DNA of 48,967 nucleotides from Spirochaetia bacterium (GTDB lineage Bacteria; Spirochaetota; Leptospiria; Turneriellales; JAOUFE01): the NCBI GenBank assembly GCA_029857955.1, contig JAOUFY010000015.1, forward strand, positions 1 to 48,967, in the 5' to 3' direction. Position 1 is the stretch's first letter. Every line of letters starts with the position of its first letter. The notes under the pieces were generated by a model, which saw nothing but the letters and a program-made list of their open reading frames with translations, searched no databases and was not told the origin of the DNA. This document shows positions 1 to 8,807 of the stretch, piece after piece. The position numbers were made by a program, and so were the translations under genes.

Positions 1-16
1 AACATGGGCCAGTTAT

Positions 17-898
17 TTGTTGATGGGCAATCCTTTATCCAAGTTATTTCAAAAAGAATCAAAGGTACCTGATTTATCCAGAAGTACCCTCGATACTGAC
101 ATGGTGCTGATGAAATATCCGTTTCCGATTGCTGCCGCATATTCAGGAATTATAACGCTTAATGGAACAGAAAGGTCAAATAATTCTGTAAAATTTGAAA
201 AATTATACAATGCATATGAAGACACGCTTTTATTTGTTTCGACTTTGATTTTTGCTAATTATGAATTTTTAAATATTAATAAACCCATTGTATTTGATTT
301 GAATGATATATTGGGAACAATTAATTCAACCCGCCAGATTTTAAACATGATTGGTGTTTTAAAAATGGAAATGTTAATACCGAATCTTGCAGATACAATG
401 AACAATCATAAAGATGAGATGTATAAGATAATCAGTTGGAAACGGGAATATGACAGAGGCGAAATAAACTCCGGTAACATTGAAGGTTATGTAATTTCTC
501 TTCAATACTTGCTTGAGCGATTGTTAATTGATACTGAATATTTAAAAAATTATGGTTTTTTTAAAATAAATGAACCAGGATATGCGCATTTATCGCTATA
601 TGGTATTTCCAGGTATCATTCCATTAAAGAAATTACACTGCCAACTCAGACGGATACCACTATACTTGAGGAATTAACGATTCAATCAAGTAGTTTAACA
701 GGAAAATGTATTTTCTACATTCCAGTTAAACGAATATTTTTAGATCTGTCGCCTTTCTTTGATATTATTGAAATGGATGAAGGTAACTCGAGCAAAGAAC
801 TTTCGTATATATTTAAAAAATACGATACGAGCAAATCAAAACCGGTTATTGTCAAGGGACGAAAACCGGGTATTGAACCCCGGTCAAACATCATTTAG
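17..898 (+). CDS. Hypothetical protein, possibly 5'-truncated by the window edge
   Basis: I do not recognise this protein. The reading frame is open to the left edge, so the true start may lie outside; inside the window a TTG at 17 and an ATG at 23 are possible and neither has a clear Shine-Dalgarno. Residues about 35-85 read PFPIAAAYSGI, then a charged helical stretch (KLYNAYEDTLLFVSTLI). That pattern recalls helical HEPN-like regions found in some bacterial regulatory and defence proteins, but this is only a resemblance. The middle (about 100-200) is also mostly helical, with no signal peptide or membrane segment. The last 15 codons overlap the probable terminator of the opposing tRNA-Leu gene, so the 3' end is shared with a structural element on the other strand. 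Function unknown. Confidence 0.6.
   Translation: MLMGNPLSKLFQKESKVPDLSRSTLDTDMVLMKYPFPIAAAYSGIITLNGTERSNNSVKFEKLYNAYEDTLLFVSTLIFANYEFLNINKPIVFDLNDILGTINSTRQILNMIGVLKMEMLIPNLADTMNNHKDEMYKIISWKREYDRGEINSGNIEGYVISLQYLLERLLIDTEYLKNYGFFKINEPGYAHLSLYGISRYHSIKEITLPTQTDTTILEELTIQSSSLTGKCIFYIPVKRIFLDLSPFFDIIEMDEGNSSKELSYIFKKYDTSKSKPVIVKGRKPGIEPRSNII
865..884 (-). terminator. Probable terminator of tRNA-Leu
   Basis: On the minus strand a 6-bp stem (ACCGGG / CCCGGT) with an 8-nt loop is followed by TTTTC. It lies about 35 nt downstream of the tRNA-Leu 3' end. The loop GTTCAATA looks like a tRNA T-loop, but no tRNA body fits around it, so a terminator is the better reading. The T-run is short. Confidence 0.45.
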
Positions 899-918
899 CC
901 TGAGGCCATACTCGAAAT

Positions 919-1002
919 TACCGAAGGCCGGGGTCGAACCGGCATGGAGTTGCCTCCACTGGATTTTGAGTCCAGCGCGTCTACCAATTTCACCACTTCG
1001 GC
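919..1002 (-). tRNA. tRNA-Leu, anticodon CAA
   Basis: Read on the minus strand. The acceptor arms GCCGAAG and CTTCGGT pair in 7 positions, the first being a G-U pair. The D-arm contains GGTAGACGC. The anticodon stem CTGGA/TCCAG closes the 7-nt loop CTCAAAA, giving anticodon CAA at 968-966. A long class II variable arm (TGGAGG CAA CTCCA type) and the T-arm GCCGG-TTCGACC-CCGGC follow. The long variable arm and the anticodon identify leucine, reading UUG codons. The 3' CCA is not encoded: the discriminator A is followed by ATT, so CCA must be added by the nucleotidyltransferase. Confidence 0.96.
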
Positions 1003-1048
1003 GAGTTTACAAAAATCAATGTTCTCCTGAAAATTAACCTCAAAAAAA

Positions 1049-1468
1049 TTAATCTGTGAGAGGATCAATTTCTATATATTTACCTTTTGATCTGGCAATT
1101 ATTTTTCCGATTTCATCTTCAAGTTCGGCACGATTTTCAATTATTTTTTTGTTTTTCTTAACGAAGTAACCCCTAAGGTATAATGGTTCATTTACTTTTG
1201 CCAATTGAAGATATCTTACAGTTAATTCTCCTGTGTGAACATCCAGGTTCATGGCTTGATTAATGTGCATCATGACTTCATCAAGTAAAACAGTTATTAT
1301 ACCCTGATGAACATACTCCGATTGATGGCCTTGAAAATGTACAGGAACTACAATTTCACCATAGGCCGTCTTAGTGTCTTCGTCATACTCCAGTTTAAGT
1401 TTTAAACCGAACTCATTATCCGGACTTGTTCCAAAACTTAAATCCCTTTGTTTTCTAAGAACTTTCAT
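1049..1468 (-). CDS. Hot-dog fold acyl-CoA thioesterase (4HBT/PaaI type)
   Basis: A 139-residue single-domain protein of usual hot-dog thioesterase length. The family signature is clear at residues 45-64: FQGH, then [12 protein letters not shown], where the HxGI and the following DE on the long helix form the active-site region of the PaaI/4HBT group. TGELTVRYL (79-87) is the typical next strand. Members hydrolyse acyl-CoA or related thioesters in the cytosol; the substrate cannot be told from sequence. There is no signal peptide. It is a monocistronic minus-strand gene between tRNA-Leu and a divergent secreted TPR protein. The family call is firm and the substrate is unknown. Confidence 0.85.
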   Translation of the reverse strand: MKVLRKQRDLSFGTSPDNEFGLKLKLEYDEDTKTAYGEIVVPVHFQGHQSEYVHQGIITVLLDEVMMHINQAMNLDVHTGELTVRYLQLAKVNEPLYLRGYFVKKNKKIIENRAELEDEIGKIIARSKGKYIEIDPLTD

Positions 1469-1626
1469 TGTAATAATATATGATTAATGGGACACCCTGT
1501 CAAGTACTTTCTATGAGGCATGTATGTATCAAAAAAACTGATCCGATGTGTTTTAAATAGAATGGCGGATTTAAGATTAGAAAATTAATCTTGTCCGGTT
1601 TACTTTCTTCCATAGAGTGGATGCTT

Positions 1627-2988
1627 ATGAATATAAACAAACGGTTTCACTTGAATTATTTTTTGGTTATTATAGGTTTGGGATTTAACTCAATTTATGC
1701 AAGTCAGGATATTGTGCTGGATGCCGAAAAAATTGAAATAAGTAAAATTTCTGGTGAAACCATGCAGAGCAAATCTGGTGTTCATGTAAATTTACACCTG
1801 ATTCTTGCCAAAGATTATTTCCAAATAAGTGAAGATGGCCTTGAGTATATTTATGATTTTTCTCATCGGAAGGTTATTATTTTAGATCCTAAAAATAAAA
1901 TATATGAAGAATTTTCTATTTTTACCTACATTGGTTTTCGAACCGCGGAGATGGAAAATCGATTGCGGGTATACGATAATTTCAAGAAATATAACGATAA
2001 ACAATTTTTATCTTATTTAACGCCGTTAATGCTGGAGAACTATTTTTCAATTAAGTCAAGCAGGGATTCTGAAAAAATAAATGTTAAATCAAGCGAGGGG
2101 AAAATAACCTATATCGCAGATGGTATAGAAGGACTCATGGAAACAAGCAAAGAAGGAAAGTTGATTTCAAAAGAAGATATGAATATATTTTCTAAATTCA
2201 TGAGATATCGAGTGGGGGGGCACCCTGATATTTTAAGTAAAATAAATGAAGCATCTACAGTCCCTGACTGGTTTAGCAACAATTCTACTACGGATGGCCG
2301 TCATTTTATAAAAACCAATTATAAACTTGTCAGTTTAAAAAATTTATCGGATGTTTCATATTCTTTAGACGGTTACAAGCCGGGAACCATTAAATTTTCT
2401 GGCGACTTTTTGGGTTTTATTAAAAGCTCAACGCGCGAATTTGCGAAAGATTCTGAACAAAAAATCAGTACCATAGAAACTGAAATTAAAGAGTCGATAA
2501 ATCAAAAGAAATATTTTGAAGCCATTCTCGGATGTATGGAAATAGGCTTGTACAGTTCTCGTTTCGATAATGCTGTTTGTAAAGAAAATCTTAAAGTGTT
2601 TCAAACAGACGAGAAAGTACTCGTTTTTCTCTCCAACTTAAATTCAGATGAAAAAAACATGTTGAATGTTTCATATCAGAAGTTAAAAGAACTGGAGCCA
2701 GCCTCATTTAAGAAAACTTATATTTTATGGGTTTTTGAAGCAAATCTTAAAGCAAGATCCGGCGAAACGCAGGAAGCCTTTGATTTGTACTACAAAGCAT
2801 TAAAAAAAAATCCATATCTTACCGGCGTTTATAAAGATATGGGGGAAATATTTTACAGCAATTACAATATGGATATGGCATGGTTTTGCTGGGACACAGG
2901 ACGCAAGATTTTTAAAGATCACTCCATGCTAAAAGAGATTGATAAACTTGAAGAAGACATGGTAAAAAAATATCCTGATTTTTTTTAG
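1627..2988 (+). CDS. Exported hypothetical protein with C-terminal TPR-like repeats
   Basis: I chose the ATG at 1627 because GAGTGG lies 6 nt upstream; the frame extends back to a TTG at 1591 without a ribosome site. The first 27 residues form a signal peptide: Lys/Arg, then a hydrophobic run (YFLVIIGLGF) and a possible cleavage after YAS. The central 300 residues are mixed strand/helix with no domain I recognise; the segment YIYDFSHRKVIILDPKNKIY suggests a beta region. The last 110 residues look like one or two tetratricopeptide units (AFDLYYKALKKNPYLTGVYKDMG). It probably acts in the periplasm or outer membrane, with the repeat region for protein contacts. It stands alone, convergent with the HisN-type gene. 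Function unknown. Confidence 0.7.
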   Translation: MNINKRFHLNYFLVIIGLGFNSIYASQDIVLDAEKIEISKISGETMQSKSGVHVNLHLILAKDYFQISEDGLEYIYDFSHRKVIILDPKNKIYEEFSIFTYIGFRTAEMENRLRVYDNFKKYNDKQFLSYLTPLMLENYFSIKSSRDSEKINVKSSEGKITYIADGIEGLMETSKEGKLISKEDMNIFSKFMRYRVGGHPDILSKINEASTVPDWFSNNSTTDGRHFIKTNYKLVSLKNLSDVSYSLDGYKPGTIKFSGDFLGFIKSSTREFAKDSEQKISTIETEIKESINQKKYFEAILGCMEIGLYSSRFDNAVCKENLKVFQTDEKVLVFLSNLNSDEKNMLNVSYQKLKELEPASFKKTYILWVFEANLKARSGETQEAFDLYYKALKKNPYLTGVYKDMGEIFYSNYNMDMAWFCWDTGRKIFKDHSMLKEIDKLEEDMVKKYPDFF

Positions 2989-3038
2989 CTTTCAATTGAA
3001 ATTAATGCAGGTTATAATTATTTTTCTACACAGGTCAT

Positions 3039-3803
3039 TTATGAATTTAAAATTTCGATGACTTCCTTATGGATGCCTTTGACACACGCAACGATGCTGT
3101 CTCCAGCTTCAGGGGGATTACCATAAAAGTCGGTGATGACGCCGCCTGCTCCATTGATGATGGGAATAAGAGCCATTTTGTCCCAAACTGACATTGCAGG
3201 GTCGATCATCACATGGGCTTTACCTGTGGTTACAAGATAATATCCGAAACAATCTCCCCAGGTTCTGGAAAGTCGGCAGGCTGACATGAGTCGATCAAAG
3301 CCGCTGCGCGGTTTAAATTTTGAAAAATCCTTATAGTCGGTGGTCAATACAATTGATTTATCAAGGGAAATTTTCTCAGGCATCAGCACGGTATTTCCAT
3401 TTAAACGGGTTTGCTGGTTATCGCCAATCAACACATCATTGGATACAGGAAGATAAATGCAGCCAAGAACGGGTTTGTTGTTCAGGGTAAGCGCAATAAG
3501 CGTTCCAAAAAGCGGAGTATTAGAGATAAAACTTTTTGTACCGTCAATCGGATCTACAATCCACCTGTATTCAGCATCTATTTTATATGTACCCGATTCT
3601 TCTCCGATAATTCCATGATCGGGAAAAGTTTTCATGATTTGCTCTTTAATGTAATTTTCGGCTTCGCGATCGGCAATGGTCACCGGCGAGTTATCGGTTT
3701 TAATCTCAATGTCATACGGAGTTTGGTAGTACTTCAGTATAATTTCACGAAGTGCGGGTAAAGTATCAAGTATAAATTTTTCAGAATGTTTTATAATATC
3801 CAT
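3039..3803 (-). CDS. hisN: Inositol-monophosphatase-family phosphatase, likely histidinol-phosphatase (HisN type)
   Basis: The 254 residues carry the complete metal-binding set of the lithium-sensitive phosphatase family: GEES at 67-70, DPIDGTKSF at 84-92, and WD at 207-208 in the context DPAMSVWDKMALIP. This makes it an Mg-dependent phosphomonoesterase. The context WGDCFGYYLVTTGKAHVMIDP before the final WD is closer to the HisN branch (last phosphatase step of histidine synthesis) than to SuhB or CysQ. No other his gene lies nearby, so the assignment rests on the motif neighbourhood alone. Inositol or sulfur-nucleotide phosphatase activity remains possible. The protein is cytosolic with no signal peptide. 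Confidence 0.72.
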   Translation of the reverse strand: MDIIKHSEKFILDTLPALREIILKYYQTPYDIEIKTDNSPVTIADREAENYIKEQIMKTFPDHGIIGEESGTYKIDAEYRWIVDPIDGTKSFISNTPLFGTLIALTLNNKPVLGCIYLPVSNDVLIGDNQQTRLNGNTVLMPEKISLDKSIVLTTDYKDFSKFKPRSGFDRLMSACRLSRTWGDCFGYYLVTTGKAHVMIDPAMSVWDKMALIPIINGAGGVITDFYGNPPEAGDSIVACVKGIHKEVIEILNS

Positions 3804-3872
3804 ACGAGCACTTTAACAAAATGTCACCGTCTGTCATTTATTTTATTGCTTTAGAAATACAAAGCCGGTTTG

Positions 3873-5456
3873 TTAATCTTCTACGTGCATGTATTCGTCA
3901 AACGTCTGGTCGAAAATTTTTAATTGTCCTTCGTTAATTTCAAAAATTCTTTTGGCAACGGTTTGAACAAACTGGTGGTCATGAGAGGTAAATAAAATGG
4001 TTCCCGGAAAGCGAATTAAACCGTTGTTAAACGCTTGAATGCTTTCAAGATCCAGGTGGGCCGTCGGACCATCAAGCAACAATACATTTGGCGAAGCCAG
4101 CATGATTCGAGAAAGCATCATACGAACTTTTTCTCCTCCGGAAAGTACGCTTACTTTTTTAGTAGATTCGTCTCCGGTAAACAACATGCGGCCAAGAAAG
4201 CCTCTGATGTAGGCTTCATCTTTTTCTTTGGAAAATTGTCGCAGCCAGTCAATCAGGTTTAAATCGCTGTTTTCAAAGTACTTTGCATTTTCAGCAGGAA
4301 GATAGGCGCATGTGGTTGTAACGCCCCATTGGAATTTTCCTTCGTCAGGCGTGTCTTCTCCCATTAAGATATTAAAAAGAGCGGTAATAGAAATTCCGTT
4401 ACCCATGAAAGCAACTTTGTCGCTTTTTAATATTTCAAAGGTAACGTTGTCGAGAACTTTAACTCCGTCGATGGTCTTACTGATGCCTTCAACATTGAGT
4501 AGATTATTTCCGGCTTCTCGTTCAGGTTTAAAGTCGATAAAAGGAAATTTACGCGTGCTTGCCTTCATTTCGCCAAGATCCAGTTTCTCAAGGGCTTTTT
4601 TACGTGAAGTGGCCTGTTTTGATTTTGAAGCATTTGCCGAAAATCTCGCAATAAAATCTTTAAGCTCTTTTGCTTTTTCTTCAGCTTTACGTTTTTGGTC
4701 GCGCTCGATGCTGCGAATCAATTGAGAACTTTCCCACCAGAAGTCGTAATTACCTGTAAAAACAGTAATTTTACCAAAATCGATGTCAGCCATATGCGTA
4801 CAGACCTGATTTAAAAAATGTCGGTCGTGACTTACCACAATTGTAGTTTTTTCAAATTTAGCAAGAAATTCCTCAAGCCAGTGAATGGCGTGAATATCCA
4901 GGTTGTTGGTAGGTTCATCTAAAAGTAAAACATCTGGATTGCCAAAAAGAGATTGAGCCAGTAATACCTTAACTTTTTCAGAAGCCGTAAGGGCGCTCAT
5001 TTGCTTTTTATGCATATCGTTTGAAATGCCAAGACCAACTAAAAGCTGGGCTGCGTTTGACTCCGCTTCATAACCGCCGAGCGATTCGATTTTTTCTTCG
5101 AGGTCTCCGGCTGCAATTCCATCTTCGTCTGAAAAATCAGGTTTGGCATAAATTTCGTCGCGCTGGCGAATGGCTTCGCTCAAAGCCGTGTCGCCCATGA
5201 TGACCGTTTGCAGAACCTCTTCGTTATCATAGGCAAATTGATCCTGCTTTAAGGTACTGAGTCTAAATTTTGGCGGAATGGAAACATCGCCTGAATATTC
5301 TTTATTTTCGCCGCTTAATATTTTAAGAAAAGTTGATTTACCTGCGCCGTTTGCGCCAATCAATCCATAGCAATTGCCTGGTAAAAACCGGATCGAAACA
5401 TTTTCAAAGAGCGTTCTGGCTCCGTACTTTAAACTTATGTTAGATGTACTTATCAT
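3873..5456 (-). CDS. ABC-F ATPase of the YbiT group with a degenerate second nucleotide site
   Basis: A soluble protein with two tandem ATP-binding cassettes and no membrane domain, 527 residues, matching YbiT in length and order. Cassette 1 has an intact Walker A (GANGAGKS, 34-41), Walker B plus catalytic Glu (LLLDEPTNNLD, Glu181) and SHD switch, but a weak signature (ALTASEK). The interdomain linker (about 240-300, FSANASKSKQATS) is typical of ABC-F proteins that bind the ribosome. Cassette 2 keeps LSGGE (438-442) and SHDH (491-494). Its P-loop, however, reads GNGISITAL (352-360) without the invariant Lys, and the Walker B reads LLDGPTAHLD, with Gly463 replacing the catalytic Glu. Family members act on ribosomes in translation quality control or factor-like roles. 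Monocistronic. Confidence 0.88.
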   Translation of the reverse strand: MISTSNISLKYGARTLFENVSIRFLPGNCYGLIGANGAGKSTFLKILSGENKEYSGDVSIPPKFRLSTLKQDQFAYDNEEVLQTVIMGDTALSEAIRQRDEIYAKPDFSDEDGIAAGDLEEKIESLGGYEAESNAAQLLVGLGISNDMHKKQMSALTASEKVKVLLAQSLFGNPDVLLLDEPTNNLDIHAIHWLEEFLAKFEKTTIVVSHDRHFLNQVCTHMADIDFGKITVFTGNYDFWWESSQLIRSIERDQKRKAEEKAKELKDFIARFSANASKSKQATSRKKALEKLDLGEMKASTRKFPFIDFKPEREAGNNLLNVEGISKTIDGVKVLDNVTFEILKSDKVAFMGNGISITALFNILMGEDTPDEGKFQWGVTTTCAYLPAENAKYFENSDLNLIDWLRQFSKEKDEAYIRGFLGRMLFTGDESTKKVSVLSGGEKVRMMLSRIMLASPNVLLLDGPTAHLDLESIQAFNNGLIRFPGTILFTSHDHQFVQTVAKRIFEINEGQLKIFDQTFDEYMHVED

Positions 5457-5564
5457 ATAGGGACATTTTCTAAAAAAGAGCTGTCTTGTAACTCATCAAC
5501 TTAAAGAGAAAATTAAAAATTTGGCGGACAAGTCAGTCAAAAGGTCGCGACATTCATATTTGTA

Positions 5565-7106
5565 TCAAATTTTTGCGCCAGGATTCATTAATTTTTTAAG
5601 AATTAATATTCGATTTCTTACCGCTTCAATATTTTCTTTATTGGTTTCGTGCTGAATGTTCAGTTCAAACATTTTTATTGCCTTTTTAAAATCACCCTGT
5701 TTTTCAAAGACCTCTCCCAATGTAAAATAAGCAATCGAATAATCAGGGTTAACCTCTATTGCTTTTTGAAGTACTTTAACAGATTCTGGATATAAACCTT
5801 TAATTTTAAGAATGTCACCAATGTTATTGTAAGCTTCAACGAGTTTTGGATTCACCAGAATTGCCATGTTAAATTTTTCAATGGCCGGATCGTATTGTCT
5901 CATGGTTGTTAAAGCAACACCCCAGTTGTTGTAGGCATTGGCATATTCAGGGTTGATTTTAATGGCAGTTTGATATTTTTCAACAGCTTGGTCGTATTTT
6001 TTTAACCAGCTGAGTGCCGCGCCCCAGTTGTTATAGGCATATGCGTATTCAGGATTAATGCGAATGGCTTTTTTGTATTTATCAATGGCTTCTTCATATT
6101 TTTTTAATTTCACCAGAGTTAATCCCCAGTTGTTGTAGGCGCTGGCATATTCAGGATATTTTTCTACAGCTTGTTTATATTTATCAATCCCTTCGTTGTA
6201 TCGATGCAATCCATCCAGAGCGATACCCCAGATATTATAAATCTGATACGCCTGGGGAATTAAAGCCGCAGATACTTTACATTCCTCAATTGATGGTTCG
6301 AGCATTTTAACTTCCAGAAACATCAAGGCTTTTAACAAATGTATGTATCCTTTTTGTTCCAAATTCCCCTTTTGAAGGGTGTACTTTATGAGGTTTTCGA
6401 TCTCTGCAAATGGCCGATTTTGATTATAATAGTACATGGCAAGAATATGCGGATAAAGTTGTTTTTCAACAGCTTCCGCCATGGATGCCAGAACAGGTCT
6501 TATTTCGCTGACCTTTCCGGTTATAGAAGAAATCTCCCTGTAATTTTTGCGAACAATGACAGTAACATTTTGATTATCATAAATGACCTCGCCGCTGATT
6601 CTAATGTCCTTATGACCGATAAATGTTTTAATTTCCTGAATGATGCTGTCGATTGAAAACCCAAGACCGGCAACTTCCACTTTGGAAAGATTGTCATTGG
6701 ATTTACCAATCAATTCTTTTGTTTTCAACTGAAAAAAAGCATTCTCGGTAATAAAATCCATTTGATCACGCAGCGTAGACGCAAGTGTATCTTTCGTATA
6801 ACCAAGTTCAACCAGCTTTGGCGGAACATCAAAAGGTTCAATGATGATTTTATCTTCGGTGACCTTTATGTATAAAATAAGGGAAGTTGATAAAATAAAA
6901 GTTAGAAATATTACTTCAAGTATTAATTTTCGCCACTTTTGCAAAATATCGACGGTGGAATTTACCTTGTCCGGTTTTTCTTTATGATGCATCCACCAGC
7001 TTATTATTTTTAAAAGTATGGAGTCTAAAAACTGAATCGACGTTAAAGCGGCAGGCTTACTTGTTTTTTTAAGATTAGATTTTTTACTTTTTGTTTTTGA
7101 TGCCAT
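5565..7106 (-). CDS. Membrane-anchored tetratricopeptide-repeat protein
   Basis: A basic, Lys/Ser-rich N-terminus (1-20) precedes a single hydrophobic segment at about 61-80 (LILEVIFLTFILSTSLILYI), which predicts one inner-membrane anchor with the remainder in the periplasm. After a non-repeat region (85-230), at least six TPR units run to the end. They have the repeated consensus AYNNWGxAL followed by YxxAIxKYxxAIxINPEYA. TPR arrays serve as scaffolds for protein complexes; the partner is not indicated. It sits on the minus strand between the ABC-F and FAD-oxidoreductase genes with gaps of about 100 nt, so co-transcription is possible but not shown. The fold is secure and the role is unknown. 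Confidence 0.85.
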   Translation of the reverse strand: MASKTKSKKSNLKKTSKPAALTSIQFLDSILLKIISWWMHHKEKPDKVNSTVDILQKWRKLILEVIFLTFILSTSLILYIKVTEDKIIIEPFDVPPKLVELGYTKDTLASTLRDQMDFITENAFFQLKTKELIGKSNDNLSKVEVAGLGFSIDSIIQEIKTFIGHKDIRISGEVIYDNQNVTVIVRKNYREISSITGKVSEIRPVLASMAEAVEKQLYPHILAMYYYNQNRPFAEIENLIKYTLQKGNLEQKGYIHLLKALMFLEVKMLEPSIEECKVSAALIPQAYQIYNIWGIALDGLHRYNEGIDKYKQAVEKYPEYASAYNNWGLTLVKLKKYEEAIDKYKKAIRINPEYAYAYNNWGAALSWLKKYDQAVEKYQTAIKINPEYANAYNNWGVALTTMRQYDPAIEKFNMAILVNPKLVEAYNNIGDILKIKGLYPESVKVLQKAIEVNPDYSIAYFTLGEVFEKQGDFKKAIKMFELNIQHETNKENIEAVRNRILILKKLMNPGAKI

Positions 7107-7205
7107 AACGATGCGTTTTATTTAGATCAGCTTCGTCAATCGTATTTTCTGAATAATAAAGCAGGGCAAGAGTAACTCAATTTAAAAGTGCCTGGCGTGC
7201 CATTA

Positions 7206-8717
7206 TTATGCCTTAAATTTTTTACCCTCGGCCTTTGTAATTATCGCAGCAACATTTTTTCCCGAAAATGCTGCTGGCGGCAGACCACCGCCGGGTTCAA
7301 CCCATTGACCGCAAAGGTAAAAATTATTTAACCCCTGAAGCTGCTTGGGAAGACTCATCCCAACCTTTATGGTGTCTGTTGTCATCTGCAAACCTTCAAA
7401 GGCACCGCGATAAACGCCTGTATAACGAACCCATGTTGTTGGAGTGGCGATGTCAATTTTTTCAATTTTGCTTTTAAAACCTGGAAAATAATCGCGATCT
7501 ATGATATTTATAAGTTTGTCGGCAATATGTTTTTTTTCTTTTTTGTATTTTTCACTACTTTCATTTTTAAGATTATTCCAGAAATCAAAATCGGTTGTAC
7601 ACATGATTTCCAGACAGCTTTTTCCTTCAGGAGCAAGAGTCTCATCAAAGGCCATACTGTGGAGCAACACCGAATTTACTTTTTTTCCGCCAGTATCAAA
7701 GGCTTCTTTAAATACAATGGCGCTTCCTGATACAGACGGAGGATCATCCAGTTTTCCATTGATTCCCAGTGAAATATAAAATAACGGATCGAAAGGCGGT
7801 AATATCTCCCATGCTTTTTGCAATTTGGGGTGATGATATTTTCTGTCAAGCATTTGATCAATCGTTGTTCTGCCGTCGGCCGCCGATATCACGTAATCGG
7901 CTTTGATGATGCTTCCATTTTCCAGTTCAACCCCAGCGGCTTTGTCAGCATCTTTTGATTTTTCCACCAGAATTTTTTTAACACTGGATTTATATCGAAT
8001 TTTAGCGCCATGTTTTAAGCAGTTGGCTGCTATATTGTTGGAAAAGTTTAACGATCCGCCGACAGGATATCCGGCATTGCCCTGAGAAAGCCAGACAAAA
8101 GTAAACAAGTTAAAAAGCATGGCAAAATCAGGCGCAAACAGGTTTTGAATTGCTGTTTTTAATTCTGGTTTTGAAAATTTTTCGCTGTATTCTTTAGCGC
8201 TGATTTTAAACCATTTTAAATGAGGAATAAAACCAGATATAAATTTAATTAAAACAAATAAATCCTTAAAGGATTTCTCTCCAATGGCAGCATCTGGATC
8301 TATCATTTTTAATTTAGACATTTTACGAATTGTACGAATAAAATTTCGAATTTCATTTTTATCGCCTGGAGAAAACCTCAGCAACTCGGCTTCGAGTTTA
8401 TCCGGATCTGTGTAAAATGTCAAAGTTTGGCCGTCTGGAAAATGAACGGTTGAATAACGATCATGATTAATGATCTCAATATCTTCAAGAGCTCCTAATT
8501 CGTTCCAGAGGTGATTCATATATGCTGAACCAATTAACCAGTGGATGCAGCCATCAAATGTAAACTTTCCATTTTTCCACGATGTACATTGACCTCCCGC
8601 AATATCGTGCATTTCTAAAATTTCTACGTCAAATCCGTTTCTGGCCAGATAGGAGCCTGCCGAAAGACCAGCGATACCAGCTCCGATAATAACTACTTTT
8701 TTCTCTTGCTTGTTCAT
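7206..8717 (-). CDS. FAD-dependent oxidoreductase of the phytoene desaturase/retinol saturase (CrtI) superfamily
   Basis: The N-terminus carries the dinucleotide-binding fold (VVIIGAGIAGLSAG, GxGxxG at 12-17) followed by GGQCTSW, the CrtI-type signature. The C-terminus has the matching FAD-contact motif (GGGLPPAAFSGKNVAAI). The 503-residue length fits COG1233 proteins: carotenoid desaturases and isomerases, and retinol-saturase-like enzymes. No carotenoid synthesis gene (crtB, crtE) is visible, so the substrate is open; an isoprenoid or unsaturated lipid is plausible. The gene is directly downstream of padR (79-nt gap, same strand) and is probably its target. Membrane association is usual in the family, although no helix is obvious. 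Confidence 0.82.
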   Translation of the reverse strand: MNKQEKKVVIIGAGIAGLSAGSYLARNGFDVEILEMHDIAGGQCTSWKNGKFTFDGCIHWLIGSAYMNHLWNELGALEDIEIINHDRYSTVHFPDGQTLTFYTDPDKLEAELLRFSPGDKNEIRNFIRTIRKMSKLKMIDPDAAIGEKSFKDLFVLIKFISGFIPHLKWFKISAKEYSEKFSKPELKTAIQNLFAPDFAMLFNLFTFVWLSQGNAGYPVGGSLNFSNNIAANCLKHGAKIRYKSSVKKILVEKSKDADKAAGVELENGSIIKADYVISAADGRTTIDQMLDRKYHHPKLQKAWEILPPFDPLFYISLGINGKLDDPPSVSGSAIVFKEAFDTGGKKVNSVLLHSMAFDETLAPEGKSCLEIMCTTDFDFWNNLKNESSEKYKKEKKHIADKLINIIDRDYFPGFKSKIEKIDIATPTTWVRYTGVYRGAFEGLQMTTDTIKVGMSLPKQLQGLNNFYLCGQWVEPGGGLPPAAFSGKNVAAIITKAEGKKFKA

Positions 8718-8761
8718 ATATTCTCCATATTATATTCACTTCTGCGGTCATGCGTCGGGGG

Positions 8762-8807
8762 TAGCTAAGTTTGCCAAGGCAAACGTTGCGAGGGGGTTAC
8801 TTACCCC
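8762..8807. other. Paired GC-rich hairpins at the padR 3' end
   Basis: Two inverted repeats lie side by side. AGGGGGT-TACTT-ACCCCCT (8789-8807) overlaps the padR stop codon, and GTTTGCC-AA-GGCAAAC follows at about 8772-8787. On the padR transcript the first would form at the stop codon. No T-run follows, so they do not look like an efficient terminator; mRNA stability or partial attenuation between padR and the oxidoreductase gene is possible. Confidence 0.45.

Noticed and set aside
865..884. Possible second tRNA or tRNA fragment (T-loop-like GTTCAATA)
   Set aside because: No acceptor or anticodon arm can be built around it; a terminator of tRNA-Leu explains it better.
759..1037. 92-codon plus-strand frame over the tRNA-Leu region
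   Set aside because: It reads through the antisense of a well-folded tRNA and overlaps the real upstream gene in another frame.
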